DNA of 31,467 bases from Thermocaproicibacter sp036260805 (lineage in GTDB: Bacteria; Bacillota; Clostridia; Oscillospirales; Acutalibacteraceae): contig DATALZ010000059.1 of assembly GCA_036260805.1 (NCBI GenBank), positions 1 through 31,467 on the forward strand, given 5' to 3'. Positions 15,392-23,743 of the stretch are shown here, one piece after another; the stretch's first letter is position 1; each line of letters opens with the position of its first letter. The position numbers and the translations under genes were made by a program. The notes below the pieces were generated by a model. It made no database searches and was not told where the DNA came from. It saw only the letters and a list, made by a program, of their open reading frames with translations.

Positions 15392-16213
15392 ATGAAGAAA
15401 AGAAAATCGTTTACATTAATTGGTTTCCATACATTTATGTACCTTCTGGCCGTGGCTTGGATGATTCCTCTTTTTTGGATTATACGCACTGCGTTTTTAC
15501 CACAGGACGCGGCGGTTGATCTAAGAGCGGTGCGGATTCCGACACTTGACAATTTTACCGAAGTACTGAATGCCGCGCCATTCAACTCCTATTATATTAA
15601 TACCGTTCTGATTGTAGTAGGTACTCTTGCCATACAGTTCTTCCTGATTACGCTGGCCGGATATGCTTTTGCCCGACTTGACTTCTGGGGAAAGAATATC
15701 CTGTTCACGCTGTTTCTGGCACAGCTGATGATTACGCCGGATGTGCTGATTTTTCCTATGTATCAGTTGATGACAAAGCTCAGACTTATCAACTCTCTCC
15801 CGGGAATTATGTTTCCTTTCTTTGCATCTGCCATGGGCATTTTTTTAATGCGCCAGAATCTGAGAACGATTCCCGTTGAACTGGAAGAAGCAGCTAAAAT
15901 GGAAGGCTGCTCGGTTTGGAAAATCATCTGGAGAGTATACGCACCGCTGCTGCGGCCTACCTATGCAGCTTTCGGACTGATCTCCATTTCGTACCACTGG
16001 AACGATTTTCTCTGGCCGCTTGTCATGATCAACGACGTAGACAAACGTCCTTTAACGTTAGGTTTGGCTGTCTTCGCGCAGTCTTACGAAACAGGAGCGC
16101 AGTGGAGTGATATCTGTGCAGCTACCTGTGTCGTAATCGCCCCGCTTTTGATTATCTTCCTTGTGTTCCAGCGACAATTTATAGAAAGCTTTGCCAAATC
16201 CGGATTAAAATAA
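15392..16213 (+). CDS. ABC sugar importer permease, UgpE/MalG type
   Basis: The 273-residue permease has six predicted spans and an EAA loop near 166-190 (ELEEAAKMEGCSVWKIIWRVYAPLL). The ending QRQFIESFAKSGLK is typical of MalG-type C-termini, which contact the ATPase. I chose the ATG at 15392 because GGAG lies about 11 bases upstream; the longer frame from 15269 overlaps the previous gene and adds non-homologous residues. It is the last gene of the unit. Confidence 0.88.
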   Translation: MKKRKSFTLIGFHTFMYLLAVAWMIPLFWIIRTAFLPQDAAVDLRAVRIPTLDNFTEVLNAAPFNSYYINTVLIVVGTLAIQFFLITLAGYAFARLDFWGKNILFTLFLAQLMITPDVLIFPMYQLMTKLRLINSLPGIMFPFFASAMGIFLMRQNLRTIPVELEEAAKMEGCSVWKIIWRVYAPLLRPTYAAFGLISISYHWNDFLWPLVMINDVDKRPLTLGLAVFAQSYETGAQWSDICAATCVVIAPLLIIFLVFQRQFIESFAKSGLK

Positions 16214-16285
16214 AAGAAGTTGATGAGGCTGTTCCTGTGTTTTAGGCAGCTGTACAGATCTGAACTTCGCTTCATTTCGCAGGGA

Positions 16286-16373
16286 CAGGGAACAAAATCG
16301 CACCGGTATCGCAGTTCATTTAAAAATCGACTATACAATTGTTAATACTGGAACGTGTATTTTAGATCAAACG
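16286..16373 (+). repeat. Diverged repeat, copy A
   Basis: The stretch from CAGGGAACAAAA to GATCAAACG aligns, with small gaps, to 30639-30730, including an exact CCGGTATC and several near-identical blocks. By eye well over half of the bases agree. Weaker likeness extends about 60 bp upstream in both copies, and both are followed within about 100 bp by a GC-rich hairpin. No function is known. Confidence 0.5.
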
Positions 16374-16472
16374 TTAAAGATATTCCACTGAAAGATGACA
16401 TATCGATTTAAGCTAGTTGATTCAGAATTCGTTGATAAATCCATTTGGAGAGAGAAAACAATGTCCTAAAAG

Positions 16473-16496
16473 GCGCGGAAGCATTTGCTTCCGCGC
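16473..16496. terminator. Strong bidirectional-type terminator hairpin
   Basis: GCGCGGAAGC (16473-16482), loop ATTT and GCTTCCGCGC (16487-16496) form a perfect 10-bp stem, flanked by an A-run on the left and TTTC on the right. It probably ends transcription of the importer unit at about 260 bp after its last stop. Confidence 0.75.
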
Positions 16497-16701
16497 TTTC
16501 CAATAACAATGGAAAAAGCGTGAACATGTCACCCTTTTCTGTTATACAAAATGTCAGATTTGCTATTATGCGTACCATAATGAGAAGTTCAATTAGGCTC
16601 ATACAACTAAACTGCTAACCCAGTATTTCCGAAAGATTTCGGTGACATTGCTGGAAACTACTTTAAACAATTAGTTTTCTCATTTGTAAAAAAGCAAGAG
16701 C

Positions 16702-16719
16702 TAGGAAAAGGTTTTCCTA
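16702..16719. promoter_or_regulatory. 18-bp palindrome upstream of the second regulator
   Basis: TAGGAAAA and TTTTCCTA flank a central GG (16702-16719), about 85 bp upstream of the -35 box of the next promoter. It could be an operator for an unidentified regulator. Only the symmetry supports it. Confidence 0.3.
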
Positions 16720-16803
16720 AATTATAATTGTGAAAATAATATAAAATATGCGAGCAATATTTATAGTTTAGTAACATAATAAAGAAAATATTTAAAAATA
16801 CTA

Positions 16804-16832
16804 TTGACGGATTATCCGGAGTGGTTTATAAT
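16804..16832 (+). promoter_or_regulatory. Sigma-A promoter of the glycan operon
   Basis: TTGACG (16804-16809), a 17-bp spacer and consensus TATAAT (16827-16832) predict a start near 16839, about 40 bp before the regulator gene. Confidence 0.75.
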
Positions 16833-16846
16833 TGCTTGCGTCGGAT

Positions 16847-16858
16847 GAAAACGCTTTC
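16847..16858. promoter_or_regulatory. LacI/CcpA-type operator
   Basis: GAAAACGCTTTC lies just after the predicted start. With its flanks it fits all but the last position of the cre consensus WTGNAANCGNWNNCW. It may be bound by CcpA, by the regulator encoded next, or by both. Confidence 0.6.
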
Positions 16859-16879
16859 CTAGAAGGGATATGTTGATGG

Positions 16880-17879
16880 ATGGCTGTTACAATAAGCGAT
16901 ATTGCAGCGGATGCAAAGGTTTCTATATCAACGGTTTCCAGAGTCGTTAACGGATCCAAGGCAGTTGGGGACGACTTAAAAGCCAGGGTGATGGCAAGTG
17001 TTGAAAAACTGAACTATGTACCAAATGCAGCTGCGAGAAGTTTAATTACACAAAAAAACGAATGTGATAGCGGTTGCTGAAGCCGACTTGACAAATCCGG
17101 TAACGGCAACGATTTTAAAAGAAATTGACCAGTGCTGCATGAAGAACAACAAGATTGTTATGATCTGTGACTACGATTACAGCAACAAAAAAGCTGCAGC
17201 ACTTTTGAGTAAATTAAAGGAAAGAAATGTTGACGGAGTCATTTTCATGGGCGTCAATCTGGATGAAGAAATCCTGAGTCAATTAAGAGAATTTGAATGC
17301 CCGGTCATTTTGGCGCAGCAGGGTACAGAGTCGGAGTGCTGCGAATTTACAACGGTTACCGACGATAGCTATCATGCCACAATTGACGTTACGAATTTCC
17401 TGATTCACGAGGGTCACAGGCGGATTGCTTATATCGGCGGTAACGATTATACCAACGGAAAACTCAGATTGAAAGGATTTCTTGATACAATGCGGGAAAA
17501 CGGATTAGAAGTTCCGAATTCCTATATTGTGCAGGGAGAATTCTCTTTAGAAGGTGGAAAAAAAGGGATACAAAAGATTTATGAAAACAATTTATACCTG
17601 CCAACAGCTGTGATATCCGGAAGCGATTTAATCGCTGTCGGCGCAATTCGGTATTTGGAATCCGTTAATGTTAAAGTTCCGGACGATATCTCTGTATTTG
17701 GGTTTGATGATTCCGTTTCGGATCTGTTTGAACTTCCGCTTTCTACAGTGAGAAGCTATGACAGAGGAAAAATTCTTTGTGAACAGTTGTTTAAGGAACA
17801 AAATCCTGAGGATAAGAAAGAGTGGATCTATTATCCTTATAAGGTTTTAAGGCGCAACTCTACGAAGCCCATTAAATAG
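16880..17879 (+). pseudogene. LacI-family regulator split by a frameshift
   Basis: The first 61 residues form a LacI helix-turn-helix (TISDIAADAKVSISTVSRVVNGSKAV, then NYVPNAAARSLITQK) and end at a stop at about 17080. The effector domain continues in another frame from about 17059 (VIAVAEADLTNPVT) to 17879, with GVIFMGV, LIHEGHRRIAYIGGND, VISGSDLIAVGA and FGFDDSVSD. The join is an A7 run (17052-17058); with six A's the frame reads through as ITQKTNVIAVAEA, a normal LacI of about 332 residues. Otherwise the gene looks intact. It could be a true mutation, a sequencing error or slippage at the A-run. It lies 53 bp before the binding-protein gene it presumably controls. Confidence 0.8.
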
Positions 17880-17932
17880 GAAAATATTTATGCTGAAAAG
17901 TATATTTATTTAATTTTTTTGGAGGAATATTG

Positions 17933-19273
17933 ATGAAAAAGAAACTAGTTACCAAAATAGTATCATTCGCACTAATGACTACTATGGCAATTCCACTTTC
18001 TGCTTGCAGTAGCAGCAGCAACGGAACAGCTAACACCGCAAAATCCTCTTCCACAGCGGGCAGTGAAAAAACAACCATTTCGCTTTACACAACAATTCCA
18101 GGCAAGGATGCTCAATTTGAGTCGCTGTGCAAAGAATTTCAGAAAGCAAATCCTAATATTACTGTAAACTACATTGCATATGACAGCAGTGAAAAACAGA
18201 AATGGATGACTCTTTATTCCAGCGGAGAAGCTCCGACCGTATCAGTTATGGATCCTGTTGATATTCAGGAGAATAAATCGAATTTGCTTCCGTATGATTC
18301 TTCCGCTGATACATGGATGAGTAAAATTGATGACTCTTATTTGGACGTTTTCAAAGATAAGAGCGGAAAAATCTATGGTGTTCCAAACTCTGTACAGGCA
18401 ATGGGAATTCTGTACAACAAAACAACGATTGAAAAAGCTACAAAAGAAAAGTTTGATTCCAGCAAAATTAAGACTACAGGTGATTTGGAAGCCCTTTGCA
18501 AAAAGATTAAGGCCGGCGGCGTAAGCCCGATTATGTTCACCGGAGTAAACTGGTCCCTCGGTTCACATTATCTGAGCCAGGTCTTTACAGGCATCAGAGG
18601 ATCCGTCGACGATCAGGCATCCTTTATCAACAACGTAAAAGCCGGCAAAGTGGATTTGAAGAAAGACGCTGCATGGAACAGCGTAATGGATACATTTGAT
18701 GTAATCAAAAAATACAACTACAATGCGGCTGATCCGCTGGTAGGAGATACCGATATCGATGGACAGGCTATGGCCAAAGGTAAGGTCGCAATGTGGTTCA
18801 TGGGAGACTGGGGATGGACGTATCTCTCCAAAACCGCTTCTTCTAAAGATCAGTATGGTATCATGCCTTGCCCGCTGACAAATAATGCAAGCGATAAGAT
18901 CAATCAGGAATTAGGCGTATTCCCATCCAAAGGATACTGCATTGACGCAAGCCAGTCCAACAAAGCACAGCAGGATGCCGCAAAGAAATTTGTAGAGTTC
19001 TTATGCTTTGGCGATCAGCAGGCAATGGCAAATCTGCTGCAGGTTGCTCTTCCTTACAAAGGCAGTACCGCAACGTATACAAGCCCGATTGTTCAGGGCA
19101 CACGTTCTTATATCCAGAATAAAGCGACATACAGCACGTATGCATTCAGCTTATTGCTCCCCTCGGATTTCTGGTCTGAAAACGGCGCTACAATGCAGAA
19201 ATACCTGACCGGAAAGTGTGACAGAAACGCAGCGGCCGATGCGATTCAGGCTTACTGGAAAGCAAAGAAATAA
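17933..19273 (+). CDS. ABC oligosaccharide-binding lipoprotein
   Basis: The 446-residue family 1 solute-binding protein has a signal peptide with lipobox LSAC (C25), then a Ser/Thr-rich linker. The body shows KIYGVPNSVQAMGILYNK near 140-157, GKVAMWFMGDWGW near 280-292, and ELGVFPSKGYCID later; the aromatic residues suit sugar binding. The ATG at 17933 has GGAGG at a good distance. Next come two permeases and glycan hydrolases, so the ligand is probably a short hemicellulose-derived oligosaccharide (manno-, xylo- or gluco-configured). The sequence does not settle which. Confidence 0.88.
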   Translation: MKKKLVTKIVSFALMTTMAIPLSACSSSSNGTANTAKSSSTAGSEKTTISLYTTIPGKDAQFESLCKEFQKANPNITVNYIAYDSSEKQKWMTLYSSGEAPTVSVMDPVDIQENKSNLLPYDSSADTWMSKIDDSYLDVFKDKSGKIYGVPNSVQAMGILYNKTTIEKATKEKFDSSKIKTTGDLEALCKKIKAGGVSPIMFTGVNWSLGSHYLSQVFTGIRGSVDDQASFINNVKAGKVDLKKDAAWNSVMDTFDVIKKYNYNAADPLVGDTDIDGQAMAKGKVAMWFMGDWGWTYLSKTASSKDQYGIMPCPLTNNASDKINQELGVFPSKGYCIDASQSNKAQQDAAKKFVEFLCFGDQQAMANLLQVALPYKGSTATYTSPIVQGTRSYIQNKATYSTYAFSLLLPSDFWSENGATMQKYLTGKCDRNAAADAIQAYWKAKK

Positions 19274-19300
19274 TAAGCTAATTTGAATATCGTTCAAAGA

Positions 19301-19330
19301 ACATGGAGATGGCTTATGTCATCTCCATGT
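19301..19330 (+). terminator. Hairpin after the binding-protein gene
   Basis: ACATGGAGAT (19301-19310) pairs with ATCTCCATGT (19321-19330), and the stem extends inward by GGC/GTC to a TTAT loop. A TTTATAAAAA tail follows. It lies 28 bp after the stop and probably sets high expression of the lipoprotein relative to the genes beyond it. Confidence 0.65.
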
Positions 19331-19575
19331 TTATAAAAAAACAAATTAATTCAGGGCAATTCTTGCTCGTGAATTTTGCAGTAACCGTAGCGCTGTAAGG
19401 AACATTCGGCACACATGGCTTTTCATTCGGCAGGATGTGCCAACAGATACCCGTATGCCTTGCAGTTACCTGTTTCTTAGAACATGTACCGACAGGTCTC
19501 TTATTTCTACGTTAGGGGAAGCCCTGGTTTCATTCACTTGTGCCTTAAAGCGCAGCGGAAAGGAATGGTCATTTA
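19331..19575. other. Gap between binding protein and first permease
   Basis: This 245-bp stretch after the hairpin is unusually long for a binding protein-permease gap. It contains GGCACACAT...ATGTGCC (about 19409-19441) and the imperfect direct pair GCAGTAACC/GCAGTTACC, but no gene. It could be a second leader or decayed insertion. The ribosome site GGAAAGGA precedes the ATG at 19576. Confidence 0.35.
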
Positions 19576-20451
19576 ATGAATCGAAAAAAGAAAGACGCAC
19601 GGCTGTTTTGTGAATTTGTAGTACCTCCGATGCTTATTTGGGCACTGGTGGTAATTGTGCCGTTGTTCTATGGACTCTATTTGACGCTGACAGATTGGAA
19701 CGGATTATCTTCAGCCTATAACATCGTTGGACTTAAAAATTACGCTGATATTTTTGCAGATGCAGATTTCCTTGGTTCTATGGGGAAAACCTTCGTCTAC
19801 GTATTTTTCGTTGTAATATTAAGCAACATCATTGGAATTTGTCTGGCATTACTGTTGACCTACGGAATTCGGCTTCAGAATGTTTTCCGAACCTGTTTTT
19901 TTGCAGCCAACATGATCGGCGGCATTATTATGGGGTATATTTGGAATTACATCTTTTCGTTTGCATTAACGAAAGTAGGTTCTGTTACCGGGTGGAAACT
20001 GTTTTTAACCTCATGGCTGACAAACCCAAACACAGCTATGGCAGCGTTGATTATTGTAACGGTATGGCAGCTGAGCGGATATCTTATGGTTATTTACGTT
20101 GCAGGCCTTACGAATATATCCCATGAGATGTTAGAAGCTGCTGCAATTGACGGCGCCAACAAATTTAATCTGTTTCGTTTTATAAAGTTTCCAATGATTC
20201 GTTCTTCAGTAACAATCTGTACGTTTATTGCGATTTCGAAAGCATTTATGTCCTTTGACGTAAACCTGTCGTTAACGGCGGGCGGACCATACAAGACAAC
20301 GGAATTGCTGGCATTTAAGATATATCAGACGGCATTCAGTAATTTTCAGTACGGAAAAGGGCAGGCTGAAGCAGTCGTATTATTCGTAATTGTCGCCATT
20401 ATTTCACTGCTTCAGGTAACGATTTCAAAGAGAAAGGAAGTAAATGTATGA
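19576..20451 (+). CDS. ABC oligosaccharide importer permease, MalF type
   Basis: The 291-residue permease has six predicted spans and the ATPase-docking loop EMLEAAAIDGANKFNLFRFIKFPMI near 188-212. The TAGGPYKTTELLAFKIYQTAF stretch near 234-254 is typical of the family. The basic N-terminus starts NRKKKDARL. Its stop overlaps the next permease start by four bases (ATGA). With the lipoprotein upstream it makes an importer that lacks its own ATPase. Confidence 0.9.
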   Translation: MNRKKKDARLFCEFVVPPMLIWALVVIVPLFYGLYLTLTDWNGLSSAYNIVGLKNYADIFADADFLGSMGKTFVYVFFVVILSNIIGICLALLLTYGIRLQNVFRTCFFAANMIGGIIMGYIWNYIFSFALTKVGSVTGWKLFLTSWLTNPNTAMAALIIVTVWQLSGYLMVIYVAGLTNISHEMLEAAAIDGANKFNLFRFIKFPMIRSSVTICTFIAISKAFMSFDVNLSLTAGGPYKTTELLAFKIYQTAFSNFQYGKGQAEAVVLFVIVAIISLLQVTISKRKEVNV

Positions 20452-21284
20452 TAAAACAAAATAGAGCTATTTCCACTGCATTAGTTTTTTTGATTGTGTT
20501 GGTACTGTCTGTTTTGTTTGTTATGCCATTCTTCCTGGTAATTATAAACAGTATCAAAGAGTCCAGCGAATTTGTTGCCAACCCTTTTAGCTGGCCGGTT
20601 AAAGCAATGTGGTCAAACTATGCAAATGCATTTCAAACTATGAATTTCACAACTGCGTTCGGCAATTCTTTGTTTATTTGCGTGGTTGCAACTTTGGTCA
20701 GTTCTGTTTTAAGCGCAATGAATGCATATGTGCTTTCCCGTAAAAAGTGGAAAATAAACAAGATAATTTTCATGATCTTAGTGGCAGCGATGGTCATCCC
20801 GTTCCAAGTTATCATGATCCCGCTGGTTAAAATTTATGGTTCCGGCTTCCGACTTGCCAACAATATTTTTCTGGTCACATTATTGCATATTGGGCTAAAT
20901 ATTCCATTCCCTACTTTTTTATATTGCGGATTTATGAGCGGAATACCAGTAGAACTGGACGAAGCCGCTTTAATTGATGGGGCTGCACCGGAAAAGACAT
21001 TTTTTAAGATTATTTTCCCTCTCTTAAAGCCCATTACAATTACCTGCGTGGTATTTACGGCGCTTTCTATTTGGAACGATTATATTCTTGCAAGCACGTT
21101 CCTTTCATTGAAGGCAGTAAAGACGTTACCGCTGATGACATACGCCTTTTTGTCTTCACATTCTGCAGATTATTCGCCTATGATGGCGGGTTTGGTCCTG
21201 ACAATGCTCCCAGTATTGATCTTATATCTGGTTGGGCAGCGATATATTATTGACGGTATTGTAGCAGGAAGTGTTAAGGGGTAA
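20448..21284 (+). CDS. ABC oligosaccharide importer permease, MalG type
   Basis: The 278-residue permease has six predicted spans and the EAA loop ELDEAALIDGAAPEKTFFKIIFPLL near 168-192. It ends QRYIIDGIVAGSVKG, the usual MalG-type tail. It overlaps the permease before it by four bases and the MBL-fold gene after it by one base (TAATG), so the three are translationally coupled. Confidence 0.9.
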   Translation: MIKQNRAISTALVFLIVLVLSVLFVMPFFLVIINSIKESSEFVANPFSWPVKAMWSNYANAFQTMNFTTAFGNSLFICVVATLVSSVLSAMNAYVLSRKKWKINKIIFMILVAAMVIPFQVIMIPLVKIYGSGFRLANNIFLVTLLHIGLNIPFPTFLYCGFMSGIPVELDEAALIDGAAPEKTFFKIIFPLLKPITITCVVFTALSIWNDYILASTFLSLKAVKTLPLMTYAFLSSHSADYSPMMAGLVLTMLPVLILYLVGQRYIIDGIVAGSVKG

Positions 21285-22093
21285 TGGAAAACTACAGGGT
21301 CAGAAAGATAGACCAATGTACCTGGCAGCTGGAAGATTTATTCCGGACCTACCTTTACCTGATTGAAGGGAAGGAAAAAGCTGTTCTTTTTGACGCAGGG
21401 AATGGATTCAGCGGCCTGAAAGAGATTGTTTCTTCCCTGACAGTTAAGCCGGTCACCGTAGTGCTCTCTCATGGGCATTTTGATCATACCGGATGTGCCT
21501 CCGAATTTGAAGGCTGTAAAATATGCGAACCGGATATTGAAGTTATGAAAGACGGTTTTGCGGTACAGACCCGCACCGATATGATCGAGAAATTCTGCAA
21601 TCTGTTCCATGTTTTGCTGCCCGATACGGAAATGGATTATCTTATTCATGCAAAGGCCCCAACTGAATATTCCTTTTTAAAAGAGCATGATGTTATTGAA
21701 TTGGGCGGCAGAGATCTGGAAGTAATCACTACCCCCGGGCACACGAAAGGCAGCATCTGTCTTCTGGACCGAGACAGCAGATACCTGTTTTCCGGCGATA
21801 CCGTATGCAACCGGGAGATATTGGTGTATTTTGACCATTCGGCTTCTGTGGAAGATGTAAAAGCTTCTGATGAAAAGCTGCTGTCCTTTCAGGAGCATTT
21901 TGACGAAATCTGGCCGGGACATCATGAGTGTCCGCTGGCGAAAAGCTTGATCACGGATTATCTGGAAGCCGCAAAGCGTATTATTGAGGACCCTTTCATC
22001 GGCAGGAAAGTTGAAATGGGAACAGCGTATAAGTTATTATATGAATACAAAACAATTGGAATTTCGTATTTAAAAAATCATGTGTATCGTTAG
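21284..22093 (+). CDS. MBL-fold metal-dependent hydrolase
   Basis: The 269-residue protein has the metallo-beta-lactamase fold metal set: HGHFDH (H63, H65, D67, H68), H153 in TTPGHTKGS, D172 in FSGDTV, and H213 in WPGHHE, so a two-metal site looks complete. There is no signal peptide, so it is cytoplasmic. Families with this layout act on thioesters, lactones or phosphodiesters. Its start overlaps the permease stop, so it is tied to sugar import; hydrolysis of a sugar lactone or an ester group on the imported oligosaccharide is possible. The substrate cannot be read from the sequence. Confidence 0.8.
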   Translation: MENYRVRKIDQCTWQLEDLFRTYLYLIEGKEKAVLFDAGNGFSGLKEIVSSLTVKPVTVVLSHGHFDHTGCASEFEGCKICEPDIEVMKDGFAVQTRTDMIEKFCNLFHVLLPDTEMDYLIHAKAPTEYSFLKEHDVIELGGRDLEVITTPGHTKGSICLLDRDSRYLFSGDTVCNREILVYFDHSASVEDVKASDEKLLSFQEHFDEIWPGHHECPLAKSLITDYLEAAKRIIEDPFIGRKVEMGTAYKLLYEYKTIGISYLKNHVYR

Positions 22094-22108
22094 GCAGGGG
22101 AAATTGAC

Positions 22109-23722
22109 ATGCTCTGTGAGAATCCGGTATTGAGGGGCTTCCATCCAGACCCATCCATGATTCGGGTTGGAAATGAATATTATATAGCGGTATCCACTTT
22201 CGAATGGTTTCCGGGAATCCGTATTTACCATTCCAAAGATCTGATGCGGTGGGAATATCTTACCTCGCCTCTTGATGATGTGGACAAAGCTGATTTAAGC
22301 GGCTGCTGCGCTTCGGACGGAATATGGGCGCCTCACCTGAGTTACGATGGAAGCCGGTTTTACCTGATTTATACGGTAGTGCATGGAGCAAGAGAAAACC
22401 CTGTAATGGACTTGTCCAATTACCTGATCAGTACGCAGGATATTATGGAAAAATGGAGCTCTCCGGTTTATCTGAATTCCAGCGGCTTCGATCCTTCTAT
22501 TTTTCATGAGGATGATGGCAGCAAGTGGATTGTAAATATGGAGTGGAACTACAGGAAAGCCTGCTGCGGTAAGCACCCGTTTACAGGAATTTTACTGCAG
22601 AAGTATAACTGCGAAAAGAAAAAACTTGTCGGGAATCCTGTAAAAATCTTTGAGGGAACAGGCATTGGAAGTACGGAAGGCCCTCAGATTTTCAAAAGGA
22701 ACGGCTATTATTACCTTGTCTGCGCGGAAGGCGGAACCGGATGGTTTCATGCGGTCACAGTAGCGAGAAGTCTCAGCCTTGAGGGCCCATATGAGGTGCA
22801 TCCCCAAAATCCCGTGCTTTCATCGTGGGCTGGAACCATGGATGGGACTATGGTGCAGAAAGAGAAAGCCGCCGTTGGAATTGAAAATTGTTTCTTGAAA
22901 AAGGCCGGACATGGATGCTTCTGTGAAGCGGAGAATGGGAAATGGTATCTGTCACATCTGTGCGCACGGCCGATTCCGGGAACCGAGTATTGCCCGATGG
23001 GGCGAGAAACCGCAATTCAGGAGATATGCTGGAAGGGCGACTGGCCTTATCTGAAAAGCGGCACGCATTTTCCGGAAAAATCCTTTGAAGGAATTGGTGA
23101 AGACGTTACAGCACCGCAAAAAAGAGCGGTTTATACTTTTGAAGGGGAAAAGTTCCTTCGTGATTTTCAAACATTGCGAAAATCATGGAAGATGCTTGGA
23201 ATGTCCATAGAAGAAAAAAAGAATTGCCTTCGTATCCATGGAAGAGAATCCATTTATTCAAGATTTGACCAGGCGCTGATTGCCAGAAGACAATCGTCAC
23301 TGAAATTTCATGCAGAGACAACATTTTCCTTTCATCCGAAATCATTTCAGCATTCCGCCGGTCTTATATATCGGTATGATGAGAAAAACCAATACTATGC
23401 GTTCATTTCCTATGATGAAGATCAATCCGTTTCTACAGTCAATCTCATCTCAGTAATATCAGGGAAAACCACATGGGCGGCGAGCCAAGAGATCCACGCT
23501 GATCAATATTGCATTTGCTTAACAGTTTGCAATAACAAGGCATCTTTTTCTTATATTGAAAACAGAGAAGAAAAGAGTCTGGGGGAACCGTTAAAAACTG
23601 AAGTTTTATCTGATGATTATGCAAATGGTTTCACGGGAGCTTTTATAGGAATGGCCGTTTCTGATTTAAGGGATCATTCAGCATATGCGGATTTTGAGTC
23701 TTTTGTTTATGAAGAATTATAA
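22109..23722 (+). CDS. GH43 beta-xylosidase/arabinofuranosidase-like
   Basis: The 537-residue enzyme is a family 43 glycoside hydrolase with a five-blade propeller (about 1-310) and a C-terminal beta-sandwich (about 345-537), the layout of XynB-type beta-xylosidases. The catalytic set is visible: D14 in GFHPDPS (base), D128 in SGFDPSIF (pKa modulator) and E190 in STEGPQIF (acid). There is no signal peptide, so it would act on imported oligosaccharides in the cytoplasm, 15 bp after the MBL-fold gene. Xylosidase is the likeliest activity; the neighbouring mannosidase-like enzyme leaves room for another specificity. Confidence 0.88.
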   Translation: MLCENPVLRGFHPDPSMIRVGNEYYIAVSTFEWFPGIRIYHSKDLMRWEYLTSPLDDVDKADLSGCCASDGIWAPHLSYDGSRFYLIYTVVHGARENPVMDLSNYLISTQDIMEKWSSPVYLNSSGFDPSIFHEDDGSKWIVNMEWNYRKACCGKHPFTGILLQKYNCEKKKLVGNPVKIFEGTGIGSTEGPQIFKRNGYYYLVCAEGGTGWFHAVTVARSLSLEGPYEVHPQNPVLSSWAGTMDGTMVQKEKAAVGIENCFLKKAGHGCFCEAENGKWYLSHLCARPIPGTEYCPMGRETAIQEICWKGDWPYLKSGTHFPEKSFEGIGEDVTAPQKRAVYTFEGEKFLRDFQTLRKSWKMLGMSIEEKKNCLRIHGRESIYSRFDQALIARRQSSLKFHAETTFSFHPKSFQHSAGLIYRYDEKNQYYAFISYDEDQSVSTVNLISVISGKTTWAASQEIHADQYCICLTVCNNKASFSYIENREEKSLGEPLKTEVLSDDYANGFTGAFIGMAVSDLRDHSAYADFESFVYEEL

Positions 23723-23743
23723 TTTTAAAGGAAGAACTAAATC

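Larger units (their letters stand above)
16214..16878. other. 665-bp intergenic region
   Basis: The stretch contains one copy of a diverged repeat (16286-16373), a strong terminator hairpin (16473-16496), a palindrome (16702-16719), and the promoter and operator of the next regulator. I see no gene in it. A short minus-strand frame at 16408-16602 runs through the terminator and lacks a ribosome site. Confidence 0.6.
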
